NCBI RefSeq assembly: GCF_052044135.1
Contig: NZ_JBQDYF010000006.1
Coordinates: forward strand, 167,802 to 231,801
Source of the DNA: Salinisphaera sp052044135
GTDB lineage: Bacteria; Pseudomonadota; Gammaproteobacteria; Nevskiales; Salinisphaeraceae
Length of the DNA stretch: 64,000 nucleotides
Direction of reading: 5' to 3'
Of this stretch, positions 25,132 to 34,514 are shown piece by piece (within the stretch, counting starts at the first letter, position 1; every line of letters begins with the position of its first letter). The notes beneath the pieces are model-generated. The model worked only from the letters and a program-made list of their open reading frames with translations. It was not told where the DNA came from and did not search any database. A program made the position numbers and the translations under genes.

Positions 25132-27006
25132 CTAAGCGTCGTCTTCGGCCACCGGTTCGGCCCGGAGCGCGGGCTGTGTCTTGTCGCCGCGGTTGGGCTT
25201 GAGTGTGGGGCGGGGCTTGCGCCGGCGCTCCATCTGGCGGGCCAGACGCGAGGAGCGCGCCACGTCGGACAGCGTCAGCACGCCCTGAACCTCGCGCGGA
25301 TGGGTCATGTTGCCGTCCCTGGTGACCAGCGCCACTTCGCAGTTGGCCGCACGCAGTCGGCCGACGATATCGAAGATCATGTCCTCGGCGCCGACCACGA
25401 TGTAGTCGGTTTCCATGTGCTCGTCGACCCAGCTGCGGATGCCGATGCCGCCGCGGCCCTTGAGCCGATAGTGGCGCCGCGAGGAGAAGATCGCCTGAAT
25501 GTTCTGCTCGGCGTCGAGCACCAGCACATTGGGGTGCTGTCGTCCGAAGCGCCGGAAACGCCGCCGGACCTCGGCCATGCCGCGCGTGCTGCCCACGCGC
25601 ACGACCCGCGGATCGTAGAAATCCGAGGCCTTGCGCAGCATGAACAGGTTGGTTTCCAGCGAGCCGGGCACTGGGTGGTTGCGGCGCGTCAGTTTGAAGG
25701 TATAGATGGTGTCGGCCATCAGGAACTGGCGCACGCCATAGGCGATGGACACGATGATCACCATGGGAATGATCACGTGATAATCGCGCGTCATTTCGAA
25801 GATGATCACCAGCGCGGTGAGTGCGGCGCCGGTCGAGCCCGCCACCACGCCGGCCATGCCGAGCACGGCCATGGTCGCCACATCCAGATGGAAGCCGGGC
25901 GCGACATGCTGCATGGCCACGGCAAACGCGCCGCCGAGCGTGGCGCCGAGATACAGCGCGGGCGAGAACACGCCGCCCGAGGCCCCGGAGCCGAGGGTGA
26001 GCGAGGTGGACAGCAGTTTGGCCGCGAACAGAAGCAGCAGTAGCCAGGGATTGGTGAGCACGTCTTCCAGGATGTTCTGGATCGTGGCGTAGCCGACGCC
26101 TTCGACGTAGTAATGCCCGCCATAGATCAGGAATACGTACATCATCACGCCGACGACGCCCATGCCGGCGACATGACGGACGTAGTCGTTCACCGGCAGC
26201 TTCTCGAAGCCTTCCTCGAACCAATAGATGCTGCGCGTGAACAGCCAGGCGGCCAGGCCCAGCAGCACGCCGAAGATGACGTAGACGACCAGCAGCTGGG
26301 GCGAATTGAGCACCAGGCCGTCGTTGCCGAGCGCCGGAATATTGAACGAGGGATTGGTGCCGAACAGGCTCTGGCCGACGAAGGCGGCGGAGCCCGTCGA
26401 TAGCAGCACCGGGATCAGCGTACGGCCCGAGGTCTCCGGCAGGATGATTTCGATCGCGAACAGCACGCCGCCCAGCGGCGCGTTGAAGGTGGCGGTGATG
26501 CCGGCGGCCGCGCCCGAGGCAATCAGCGTATTACGCTGCCATTCGCGCAGCAGCGCCAGCTGGCCGACGGTGGAGCCGAGCGCCGAGCCGATCTGGATGA
26601 TCGGCCCCTCACGGCCGACCGCGCCACCGGTGGCGATCGAGATCGATGACGCCAGCGCCTTGGTGGCCGCCACCACCGGCCGAATGATACCGCCCTTGTA
26701 ATAGATGGCGTCGATGACTTCCGGGACGCCGTGGCCCTTGGCTTCGGGCGCGAAGGTTTTCACCAGCCAGGTCACGATCAACGCGCCGATCATCGGTACC
26801 GCGATGATCCACGGGCCCCAGGGGCTGGCCGCGGTGTGCTGGTTCGCATCGTAGGCGAAGGAAAACTGGCCGGCGAAGGCGAGATTGTGGAACAGGCCGA
26901 TCAGCGCGCGAAACGCGCCGGCACCATAGCCCGCAGCAATCCCCACGCCTACGGCGAGCAGGCTGAGTATCAGGCTGGAGCGTTCGATCGTGCGTGGCCG
27001 GGCCAC
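25132..27006 (-). CDS. ClC-family chloride channel/antiporter with CBS domains
   Basis: 624 residues if GTG 27006 is used (AAGAGAG just upstream); the frame is open to 27132, but the extra 42 residues are Arg/Pro-rich and follow no better ribosome site. ClC selectivity motifs are present: AKGHGVPEV, GREGPIIQIGSA (the gating Glu in GREGP) and GAAAGITATFNAPLGGVLFA. Residues ~440-590 hold a pair of cytosolic CBS repeats. Moves chloride, probably in exchange for protons. Stands alone. Confidence 0.9.
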   Translation of the reverse strand: MARPRTIERSSLILSLLAVGVGIAAGYGAGAFRALIGLFHNLAFAGQFSFAYDANQHTAASPWGPWIIAVPMIGALIVTWLVKTFAPEAKGHGVPEVIDAIYYKGGIIRPVVAATKALASSISIATGGAVGREGPIIQIGSALGSTVGQLALLREWQRNTLIASGAAAGITATFNAPLGGVLFAIEIILPETSGRTLIPVLLSTGSAAFVGQSLFGTNPSFNIPALGNDGLVLNSPQLLVVYVIFGVLLGLAAWLFTRSIYWFEEGFEKLPVNDYVRHVAGMGVVGVMMYVFLIYGGHYYVEGVGYATIQNILEDVLTNPWLLLLLFAAKLLSTSLTLGSGASGGVFSPALYLGATLGGAFAVAMQHVAPGFHLDVATMAVLGMAGVVAGSTGAALTALVIIFEMTRDYHVIIPMVIIVSIAYGVRQFLMADTIYTFKLTRRNHPVPGSLETNLFMLRKASDFYDPRVVRVGSTRGMAEVRRRFRRFGRQHPNVLVLDAEQNIQAIFSSRRHYRLKGRGGIGIRSWVDEHMETDYIVVGAEDMIFDIVGRLRAANCEVALVTRDGNMTHPREVQGVLTLSDVARSSRLARQMERRRKPRPTLKPNRGDKTQPALRAEPVAEDDA

Positions 27007-27307
27007 CGGGTCTCTCTTAATTGTCGGCGACGAAGGATCAGCGCCGCCCCGGCGGCGGGGGCGCGATCGACATCGTCGAGTGTGTGGATGTCGGCGGCGG
27101 CCCGGGTCGGGCTGCCGCGCGAAGCGCATCATACATTAATAAATAAAGACTTTCTAAACGTCGACGAAAATTCGGAAAATCGTGCCGATTGTGCAGTCAA
27201 ATACGCTTTCATGAGGCTACCGTGCGGTCGCATTGCGCGTTCCGGGGCGGCGCGCCTCGTCCGATCGTCCAGTCGTGGCGCCGGCGCGTCCGCGCTAAAC
27301 TGGCGAC

Positions 27308-28153
27308 ATGAGCGAGGCGGCGGGACAGAACAAGGGCCCGGGTTGGCGCGCACGGCTGGCGCGCTGGGTGAGCCGTTGGCTGGCGACCGATGTGCAGCCC
27401 CGGTCGGCGCCGCGCACCGATTTCCAGCGTTTGAGCGAGCACCTGCGCCCGGCCGATGTGGTGCTGGTCGCCGGGCGGAGCCGCGTGGCCGGCGTGATCC
27501 AGACCGTAACGCTCAGCTCCTGGAGTCATGCGGCGCTGTACATCGGTCGCGCCGACGCGGTGGTTGATACCGGCGTGCGCCGCGCCATCGCGAATGCCGG
27601 CTGGCCCGCCGACACCCAGGTGCTGCTCGAGGCCGAGATGGGCGACGGGGTGCGCGTATCGCCGCTGGACCGTTATCGGGGCGAGCATTTGCGCATTTGT
27701 CGCCCGCGCGACATGCCCGCGTCCGATCGCGCGGCCGTGACGGCCTATGCCTGTGCGCGCTATGGCACGCCCTACGACACGCGGCAAATCTTCGACCTGC
27801 TGCGTTTCTTCCTGCCCTATGGCGTGTTGCCGAGGCATTGGCGGTCGACTCTGTTCGAGGCCGGTCACGGCGACATGATCCGCGCGATTTGTTCGACGCT
27901 GCTGGCCAACGCATTTGCCAGCGTGCATTATCCGATCCTGCCGACCATTCATCGCGGCGAACACGGCGAGATGATCTTCGTGCGCCGCAATGGGCGCCTG
28001 ATCACGCCGCGCGATTTCGATTATTCGCCGTATTTCGACATCATCAAATACCCGTTTTTCGGTGACGACGTCGCCCGGTACCGCGATTTGACCTGGGATG
28101 ACGACGCGCCGCGCGCCTCGCGCCCGGTAGAGGGCCGCCGATCGATCAAATAG
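27308..28153 (+). CDS. YiiX/YaeF-like permuted NlpC/P60 (papain-fold) hydrolase
   Basis: 281 residues. The permuted NlpC/P60 arrangement shows in the early catalytic His strand TLSSWSHAALYIGR (~residue 78) and the late nucleophile in AICSTLLANAF (~197), with LRPADVVLVAGRSR leading in. Relatives are membrane-associated acyltransferases or amidases of unknown substrate. The N-terminus (WRARLARWVSRWLA) is an amphipathic helix rather than a signal peptide. No operon partner; the decayed yihY frame begins shortly after. Confidence 0.75.
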   Translation: MSEAAGQNKGPGWRARLARWVSRWLATDVQPRSAPRTDFQRLSEHLRPADVVLVAGRSRVAGVIQTVTLSSWSHAALYIGRADAVVDTGVRRAIANAGWPADTQVLLEAEMGDGVRVSPLDRYRGEHLRICRPRDMPASDRAAVTAYACARYGTPYDTRQIFDLLRFFLPYGVLPRHWRSTLFEAGHGDMIRAICSTLLANAFASVHYPILPTIHRGEHGEMIFVRRNGRLITPRDFDYSPYFDIIKYPFFGDDVARYRDLTWDDDAPRASRPVEGRRSIK

Positions 28154-28296
28154 CGCGTCGGGATGGCGGGTGCCGCCGATTGCGTATACTCGGCCGAGGG
28201 GTTTCGCGACCGAAAACCATGGTGTTTCGCCGCAACGCGCATGACATCGCATCCAGTCCGGCCGCCCGCGAGGATCGCCGGGAGCGTGGCGCGGAC

Positions 28297-28653
28297 ATGC
28301 CGGTAATGGTCTGGAACAACAGGCGCCTGCGTGTGTGCCATGCCGTTTCCGCCAACACCGTGTTCTGCATCCTGAGTTCGCTGGCGTTCTCGATCTATGT
28401 GAGGCTCTCGAACACCTGTTCGACGACCAGCGGCTCGCTTGGCGCCATGGTATTGGCCTGGCTCTACCGCACCGTTGTCATCATGCGGGTCGGCGGCGAG
28501 ATCAATGTCCGGCTCGCGTTCCAGGCCCCCGAGTACATTACGGTCAGCGGCAACAAGCCAATCGGTGAGCGCGGCGCGTTCGTGGCCGACAGCGTCGCCA
28601 GGCGCGCCCAGGCTGTTGATTGCGACGCCCAGGACGAACGAGCCCCGCGATGA
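28297..28653 (+). pseudogene. Remnant of a YihY/BrkB-family membrane protein gene (C-terminal part)
   Basis: The frame encodes VSANTVFCILSSLAFSIYV, SGSLGAMVLAWLYRTVVIM, GGEINVRLAFQ and KPIGERGAFVADSVA. These align in order with the last quarter of YihY/BrkB proteins (family pattern: FSxYV..., YGSLGAV..., LGAELNAE..., PLGxRGAxxADT). The N-terminal ~300 residues and the first membrane helices are missing and the upstream frame is not protein-like, so it is most likely a decayed gene. Its stop overlaps the ATG of the next gene (ATGA), so short translation may persist. Confidence 0.6.
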
Positions 28654-29600
28654 CTGCAACGCGTGTCGATATCCCCAGCAGCGCCGAACCAGGCGCTACC
28701 GTGTGTCTGCGCGAGGCGACCGCGGCTGGGCGGTCGGGCCACGCCGGTCGCGCCGTGCTGTTCGTCCACGGTGCGACCTACCCCGGCGTGATGTTCGATG
28801 TGCCCGGCGCCAGCTGGATGAGGCGGGCCGTGGCCGATGGTTACGACGCGTACGCGCTGGATGTCCGGGGTTACGGTGGCTCGACCCGGCCGGACTGCAT
28901 GGCCGAGCCGCCCGAGGCCGGTGCGCCGTTCTGCCGGGCGGAGGATGCGGCCCGCGACATCGCCGACGCGATCGCCGAAATTCGGCGTCGCGCCGGGGTG
29001 GCTTCGGTCGATGTGGTGGCCTGGTCATGGGGCACGATGACCACCGCCTGCCACATCGCGGCCGGAGATTCGGCGGTCCGCCGGCTGGTGCTGTTCGCTC
29101 CGGTCTATGGCGTGCCCAACCCGGACTGGGTCGATGGGCTTTCGGAGCCGGGTCAGCCCAACCGGCTGCGCCGGCTCGGCGCCTATCGGACCGAGTCGCA
29201 GGCCCAGGCCGATGCCCGCTGGGCGGCCCAGATCACCGCGGCCCGGGCCGATGCCTGGCGCGATCCGGCGGTGCTGGGGGCCTGGTTCGAAGCCATGCAG
29301 GCCGATGAACCGGGCGATGTCGTACGTGCGCCCAACGGCGTGCTGCTCGATCTGTGGTCAGCCTTCAACGGGCGGCCGCGCTACGAAGCCGCTCGCATCC
29401 AGGTGCCGACCCTCGTGATTCGCGGTGGCGCCGACACCACGGCCACGCGGGCCGACGGCCTGGCGCTGCTGGATGCATTGGGCACAAAGGAAAAATGCTA
29501 CGTCGAGATTGCCCATGCCAGCCACTTCGCACTGCTCGAGCATCGGCGGCATGTGTTGTTCGATCAGGTCGCTGCGTTTCTTGATAGCGAGCCCGACTGA
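28650..29600 (+). CDS. Alpha/beta-hydrolase
   Basis: 316 residues from ATG 28650, which overlaps the stop of the YihY remnant. Fold markers: VLFVHGATYPG (oxyanion strand), LDVRGYGGSTRP, the nucleophile elbow AWSWGTM (Ser in Trp-Ser-Trp-Gly, close to the usual G-x-S-x-G but with Ala first), Asp in IRGGADTTAT and His in HASHFALLE. The triad appears complete; the substrate is unknown. Confidence 0.82.
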   Translation: MTATRVDIPSSAEPGATVCLREATAAGRSGHAGRAVLFVHGATYPGVMFDVPGASWMRRAVADGYDAYALDVRGYGGSTRPDCMAEPPEAGAPFCRAEDAARDIADAIAEIRRRAGVASVDVVAWSWGTMTTACHIAAGDSAVRRLVLFAPVYGVPNPDWVDGLSEPGQPNRLRRLGAYRTESQAQADARWAAQITAARADAWRDPAVLGAWFEAMQADEPGDVVRAPNGVLLDLWSAFNGRPRYEAARIQVPTLVIRGGADTTATRADGLALLDALGTKEKCYVEIAHASHFALLEHRRHVLFDQVAAFLDSEPD

Positions 29601-29964
29601 GGCGAAGTATGCCGCCGTGCCCCGATCGAAATACCCAGACATGATGTTTTTGTCCTGCTCGTCCTAAACATCGTGTGGGTTATGTCGCGGGTGGGGTACG
29701 GCCCCGAGGCAGAGCGACATTGAGCGGGGCGGGTCATATCCAGGATTATCACATGACCCATGGAGGCTCAGGCCGCGCCAGAGATGCTTGAGCCGTGCGC
29801 CTCGTCGGCATACGGCGCGTTCACGTCGATCTGGACTTAAACAAGGACAAGATAACAAGGACACGATCGCGGCGCCGGGTTCGTGGCTGCGGACAGTCAT
29901 GAGGCAGCTGCGGTGAGACGCCGATGGACATCGGTTGGCGTGGCATATGGTCTTGCGTGCTGGA
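29601..29964. other. Intergenic, nothing recognised
   Basis: 364 bases between convergent genes at the left border of the sulfonate locus. No gene, repeat copy or convincing terminator seen. Confidence 0.4.
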
Positions 29965-30954
29965 CTATGGAATTAATACGACTTTGGCTGCGGCAACGCG
30001 GCCCTCGTCGAGTTCACCGAACATCCGGGCGCCCTGGGACAGGGGGTGCGTTTCCACCCATTCCAGCCCGCCGAGCGCGCCATTCACCAGTGCGGACAAT
30101 GCAGCTTGAAAATCGGATGGCGTGTAGGTATAGCAGCCGAGCAGGCTGATTTCGGCCAGAGTGAGCTTACGGGCATCCAGCTCGCCCCCTGACGCCTGCA
30201 GCCCAATGCTCAAGACGACGCCGCCGGGGCGCACAGCGGATATCGCAACGCTGCGTGTGACCGCCGAGCCAACGGCATCGACCACCAGATCGAAGCGACC
30301 CTCGGACAACGTGCTTTTGCCTGGATCGTGCAGATTATCCATGCCGGCCCTGGCAGCGGTGGTCTGTCGCAGCGGATTCGGCTCGGAGATCAGCGGATCA
30401 GATGCACCATAAGCGCGCAGCAGCAGTGCACTGATCAAGCCGATGGCGCCGCCACCGATCACGGCGGTTCGTGCCTCGGACAATGGTCTCACAGCCGCGC
30501 GGGCGGCCAGATGCAGGGCGTGCACGGCAGTGGCGGTCGGCTCGGCCAGGGCTGCATGAACCGGGTTCATGTGGGGCGGCAGCACGAACAGGTTGCGCTC
30601 GGGTATGGTGACATGCTCGGCGAATGCGCCCGGTCGTGTCATGCCAATCATGGTCCGCTCGGGACACAGATTGAAACGCCCCTGTCCGCAGTATTCACAT
30701 TGGCCGCAGCTGATCAGCGGATTGATCGCCACGGCCTGGCCTGCGTGGACGCCGGTCTGGCAGATTCCCGCCACTTCGTGGCCCAGCACCAACGGCGGAT
30801 TGCGCCGCGGGTCGTGGCCGTGGAACGCGTGCATGTCCGAACCGCAGATACCGGCTGCCTGCACATCGACAATCACGTCGCCCGCGTGTTGGCCGGGTTC
30901 GTCCTGATCCCGGTACTGCATTTCAAAAGGAGCGGTATAGACGAGCGCTTTCAT
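29965..30954 (-). CDS. Zinc-dependent medium-chain alcohol dehydrogenase (candidate DHPS dehydrogenase)
   Basis: 329 residues of the threonine/sorbitol-dehydrogenase class. Catalytic zinc region GICGSDMHAFHGHD with GHEVAG; structural zinc lobe CGQCEYCGQGRFNLC with all four Cys; NAD site AVIGGGAIGLISALLL. Last gene of the hpsN operon, 14 bases after the SDR. In known DHPS degraders two accessory dehydrogenases (HpsO, HpsP) interconvert the R and S forms of 2,3-dihydroxypropane-1-sulfonate by oxidising C2. This gene and the SDR are the obvious candidates (inference from context). Confidence 0.82.
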   Translation of the reverse strand: MKALVYTAPFEMQYRDQDEPGQHAGDVIVDVQAAGICGSDMHAFHGHDPRRNPPLVLGHEVAGICQTGVHAGQAVAINPLISCGQCEYCGQGRFNLCPERTMIGMTRPGAFAEHVTIPERNLFVLPPHMNPVHAALAEPTATAVHALHLAARAAVRPLSEARTAVIGGGAIGLISALLLRAYGASDPLISEPNPLRQTTAARAGMDNLHDPGKSTLSEGRFDLVVDAVGSAVTRSVAISAVRPGGVVLSIGLQASGGELDARKLTLAEISLLGCYTYTPSDFQAALSALVNGALGGLEWVETHPLSQGARMFGELDEGRVAAAKVVLIP

Positions 30955-30968
30955 TGCTGTTTCTCCGG

Positions 30969-31733
30969 CTATTTTGCGGTGAACCCACCGTCGACGAAAA
31001 CGGTCTGGCCGGTGATGTAATCGGACGCACTTGCGGCGAGAAATATTGCGATGCCGTGCAGATCCTCCAGACGCCCATTGCGGCCGATCATCGTCTGCTC
31101 GGCGTTGCGCTGGGCCTGCGCTGAGTCATCGAACACCGGCGCGGTCAGTTCGGTTGGGAAGAATCCCGGCGCGATCGCATTGCAGTTAATGCCGTGCGGC
31201 GACCAGGCTTCGGCCATGGCACGCGTCATCTGCACCACGCCGCCCTTGGCGGTGCCGTAAGGCAAGCCATTGGGAAAGGCACGCACCGACTGTAGCGAGG
31301 CAATATTGATGATCCGGCCCCAGCTGCGGCGCTGCATCCGGCCGACGAGCGCCTGCGCCAAAACAAACGGGACAGTCAGATGGATATGCAGGGTCCGCTG
31401 CCAGGTGTCCACATCGACCTCTGCTGCCGGCAGGCGCGGATTGACGCCGGCGGCGTTGACCAGAATATCGGGCGCGGCATTCAGATCGGCACAGCGCGCG
31501 GCGACCAGGCGCAAAGCGTCCAGATCGTCGAGATCGATGTCCAGCACACTCGCCCGGCCGCCCGATTGCTGGATACGATCGGCGGCCTCCTCCAACCGAT
31601 CGCGGCGTCGCGCGGCCAGGATCACGTGCGCACCGGCGCCCGCCAGCGCAATAGCCAGCTCGCGCCCAATGCCGGAGCTCGCGCCGGTTATCAGCGCTGA
31701 TCGACCCGACAAGTCGAAAAGACCGTCGCTCAC
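30969..31733 (-). CDS. Short-chain dehydrogenase (candidate DHPS dehydrogenase)
   Basis: 254 residues from GTG 31733, whose GTGA overlaps the hpsN stop, so translation is coupled. NAD site ITGASSGIG, NAAGVN, catalytic Ser in IASLQSV and YGTAKGG (Tyr-x3-Lys). Middle gene of the hpsN operon; the likely role is oxidation or reduction at C2 of dihydroxypropanesulfonate together with the MDR enzyme, giving the enantiomer that HpsN accepts. The assignment rests on context. Confidence 0.82.
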   Translation of the reverse strand: MSDGLFDLSGRSALITGASSGIGRELAIALAGAGAHVILAARRRDRLEEAADRIQQSGGRASVLDIDLDDLDALRLVAARCADLNAAPDILVNAAGVNPRLPAAEVDVDTWQRTLHIHLTVPFVLAQALVGRMQRRSWGRIINIASLQSVRAFPNGLPYGTAKGGVVQMTRAMAEAWSPHGINCNAIAPGFFPTELTAPVFDDSAQAQRNAEQTMIGRNGRLEDLHGIAIFLAASASDYITGQTVFVDGGFTAK

Positions 31734-33034
31734 AGCGACGCGTCGAGGTCGAAGCTCTCGCCCGGGAAATACTTGTGCAGTCTGATGTCGCCGGTTCGGG
31801 CATGGCCTTCCATGCCTTCGCTGCGCGATAGTCGAGCGGCTACCGCGGCGACGTCGTGCGTGGCGGCTTTGTCCTGGCGCTGATAAGTCACCACCTTGAT
31901 GAATTTGTGCGCGCTCAAGCCGCCGGTATAGCGCGCCGCACCCTTGGTCGGCAGGATATGGTTGGTGCCTGAGCATTTATCACCGAAGGCGACCGTTGTT
32001 TCCTCGCCGAGGAACAGCGAGCCATAGTTCTGCAGATTATCCCGCCACCAATCAAGATCCGCTGCCTGGATTTCCAGATGCTCCGCCGCGTATTCGTCGC
32101 TGATCTTTGCGATCTCTTCACGCGTATCGCCGACCACGATTTCGCCGTAATCGCGCCAGGCCGCCGTCGCCGCCTTGCGCTGGGTCTCCGGCAGCGCATC
32201 GATACAAGCGGGCATGCGTTCCATCACGCTTTTGGCCAGCGTTTCAGACGTCGTGAACAACCACGCGGGCGAATCCGGCCCGTGCTCTGCTTGCCCGGCC
32301 AGATCGGCCGCGACGATATCGGCATCTGCGTGCTCGTCCGCGATGACGGCAATTTCGGTCGGGCCGGCAAACAGATCGATGCCAACACGCCCGTAAAGCA
32401 GGCGCTTGGCCTCGGCGACAAAGCGATTGCCGGGGCCCACCAGCATATCCGCCGGCTTGTCCGTGAACAGGCCAAAAGCCATGGCCGCCACGCCCTGTAC
32501 GCCGCCCAGTGCCAGTACATGGTCGGCGCCGGCGACTTTCATGGCGTAGAGGATGGCCGGATGAACGCCGCCGTCGCGTGGCGGAGAGCAGGCGATCACA
32601 TTCTTCACGCCGGCGATCTTCGCCGTCGCCACGCTCATCAACGCCGAGGCGATGTGTGCATAGCGCCCGCCCGGCACATAGCAGCCGACGGTCTGCATCG
32701 GGATCAGGCGCTGACCGGCAAACAGCCCGGGGCTGATCTCGGACTCGAACTCGCGGATGCTGTCGCGCTGCTGACGTGCGAATCCGCCGATGCGCTCGTA
32801 AGCAAAATGGATATCGTCACGCAGCTGCTGCGGCACATGCTCGGCTGCCGCGTCGATCTCATCCTGCGACACGACAATGTCGCCCTCGAACTTGTCGAGT
32901 TCCCGGGCATAGGTGATTGCCGCTTGCTCTCTGCCGTTTTCCAGCTTTTCCAGCATCTCCAGGACGGTGCTGCGGGTCTGGCTCTCGCCAGAGGATGACG
33001 TGCGCGAGGCTTTCTTCAGGTAGCGAATGCTCAT
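31730..33034 (-). CDS. hpsN: Sulfopropanediol 3-dehydrogenase (HpsN), histidinol-dehydrogenase homologue
   Basis: 434 residues, HisD fold. The start MSIRYLKKAS and the segments CYVPGGRYAHIASALMSVAT, GGVQGVAAMAFG and ETTVAFGDKCSGTNHILPT follow HpsN proteins as I remember them better than true HisD. HisD-type zinc and catalytic residues are kept: QAEHGPDSP, AAEHLEI and EGMEGHARTGDIR. HpsN oxidises (R)-2,3-dihydroxypropane-1-sulfonate twice with NAD to (R)-sulfolactate. No other his gene is near, and a TRAP transporter and suyAB are neighbours. ATG 33034 follows AAGGAG. A LacI-type operator lies between its TATAAT and the start. Confidence 0.85.
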   Translation of the reverse strand: MSIRYLKKASRTSSSGESQTRSTVLEMLEKLENGREQAAITYARELDKFEGDIVVSQDEIDAAAEHVPQQLRDDIHFAYERIGGFARQQRDSIREFESEISPGLFAGQRLIPMQTVGCYVPGGRYAHIASALMSVATAKIAGVKNVIACSPPRDGGVHPAILYAMKVAGADHVLALGGVQGVAAMAFGLFTDKPADMLVGPGNRFVAEAKRLLYGRVGIDLFAGPTEIAVIADEHADADIVAADLAGQAEHGPDSPAWLFTTSETLAKSVMERMPACIDALPETQRKAATAAWRDYGEIVVGDTREEIAKISDEYAAEHLEIQAADLDWWRDNLQNYGSLFLGEETTVAFGDKCSGTNHILPTKGAARYTGGLSAHKFIKVVTYQRQDKAATHDVAAVAARLSRSEGMEGHARTGDIRLHKYFPGESFDLDASL

Positions 33035-33050
33035 TACTCAAACTCCTTTG

Positions 33051-33070
33051 TGTAATCGCTTACAATTATA
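33051..33070 (-). promoter_or_regulatory. LacI-type operator and -10 box of the hpsN operon
   Basis: TGTAATCGCTTACA at 33051-33064 (TGTAAGCGATTACA on the minus strand) is a near-perfect palindrome of the LacI/GalR class. TATAAT (complement of 33065-33070) abuts it upstream, so a bound repressor would block initiation. It differs from the site at 36529 in two positions. Confidence 0.75.
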
Positions 33071-33105
33071 TTTTTACTTGCGGTGCGAATACTGGAATCA
33101 ATGGG

Positions 33106-34413
33106 TCAGAATGCCCACAGCGACAGCTGCGGGATGAACGCGATCACCAGCACGGCCAGCAGCATGGCAAACACGAATGGCACGGCGTACCACGCCACGC
33201 TCATCACGGGTGTTCCGCGCAGGCTGGATACCACAAACAGATTCAAGCCGAAGGGCGGCGTGATGAAGCCGACACCGAGCGCGGTGATCATCACGATAGA
33301 GAAATGAATATCGTTCATACCGATGTTGCGAGCGAGCGGTAGCAGCAACGGTGCGAGGATCACGATATTCGGCGTGGTCTCCATCACGCAGCCGGCCACG
33401 AGCAGGATGCCGATCATGATCAGGATCAGCACGGTCGGGTTGTCGCTCAGACCGGTCATGCCGGCCACGAACGTCTGCGGTATGTCCAGAGAGGCCAGAG
33501 TTTGCGCCAGTGGCAGCGACATGGCGATGATCGGCAGGATGACGCCGTTCACCTTCGCTGAACTCTCAAGAATGCGCGGCAGATCGCGCAGATGCAGCGT
33601 GCCTTGCCCAAAGCCGACGGCGATGGTCACGCTTACGGCCACCGCGGCGGCCTCGGTCGGCGTGAATATACCCGAGTAGATGCCGCCCAGAATGATGAAT
33701 GGAATCATCACTCCGTATCGAGCCGCCCAGAAGGCGCGCAGCCAACGGTTGAGGGAAAACTTGGCACTCTCATGCTCGTAGCCGTTGATGCGGTTGAGCA
33801 TCACATTCGTGAAGAGGATGGTCACGAGCACGACCACACCGGGCACTGCGGCTGCGAGAAAGAGGGTGGCCACTGACTGGCCCAGAATGAGCCCAATGAT
33901 GATGTATGAGATCGACGGTGGGATGAGCACGCCGGTACACGAGCCGGCTGCCACCAGCGCGCAGGCCATGGCTTCCGGATAGCCACGTGTGACCAGTCGG
34001 TCCAGTGTTATCCGGCCGATCGCCGCGGTATCGGCTGCGTCCGATCCGGAAATACAGGCGAAGAATCCCGCGCCCAGAACCGTGGCCGATCCAAGGCCTG
34101 TGCGGGCCCCGCCTACCGTCGCCTCGGCGAGATCCAGCAGTTTCGTCGACAACCCCGTGCGCACCAGCAGATCGCCCGTCAGGATGAACAGCGGAATTGC
34201 GATGAGTGCGAACGAATTGATGCCGTCGAACAAGGCTTCACCGAACAACGACAGCGGCAACACGCCGGTAAAGTAGAGCATGGCGCTGGCGCCCAGGCCG
34301 ATAACGACCCAGATCGGTACCGCCAGCATCATCAGCACCACCATTGCAATCAGCGGCCCATAAAAGCCCCAGCCCAGGGTGGCTGCCTGCTGTGCATACA
34401 TGAGTGCGTTCAT
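33106..34413 (-). CDS. TRAP transporter large permease (DctM family)
   Basis: 435 residues from ATG 34413 (MNALMYAQQ); ATG 34434 is an alternative. About 12 hydrophobic helices with DctM signatures: GLGASAMLYFTG, FFACISGSDAADTAAIG and GSCTGVLIPPS. This is the ion-coupled membrane channel of the TRAP system. It lies downstream of DctQ and upstream of hpsN, so the natural substrate is a C3 sulfonate, as with the HpsKLM importers of marine bacteria (inference). Confidence 0.9.
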   Translation of the reverse strand: MNALMYAQQAATLGWGFYGPLIAMVVLMMLAVPIWVVIGLGASAMLYFTGVLPLSLFGEALFDGINSFALIAIPLFILTGDLLVRTGLSTKLLDLAEATVGGARTGLGSATVLGAGFFACISGSDAADTAAIGRITLDRLVTRGYPEAMACALVAAGSCTGVLIPPSISYIIIGLILGQSVATLFLAAAVPGVVVLVTILFTNVMLNRINGYEHESAKFSLNRWLRAFWAARYGVMIPFIILGGIYSGIFTPTEAAAVAVSVTIAVGFGQGTLHLRDLPRILESSAKVNGVILPIIAMSLPLAQTLASLDIPQTFVAGMTGLSDNPTVLILIMIGILLVAGCVMETTPNIVILAPLLLPLARNIGMNDIHFSIVMITALGVGFITPPFGLNLFVVSSLRGTPVMSVAWYAVPFVFAMLLAVLVIAFIPQLSLWAF

Positions 34414-34514
34414 TCTGGCGATCTTCCAGTGCATGTAGCGCCATCGGGCTCTTGGCCCGCCGGCAGCCCATAAGGTGTTGCAATCATTGCCGCGTCACAC
34501 GCCAGTGCCGTTCC

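Noticed and set aside
31730..33034. Histidine biosynthesis gene hisD
   Set aside because: The HisD fold is present, but no other his gene is near, the operon has TRAP and SDR/MDR partners, and segments resemble HpsN.
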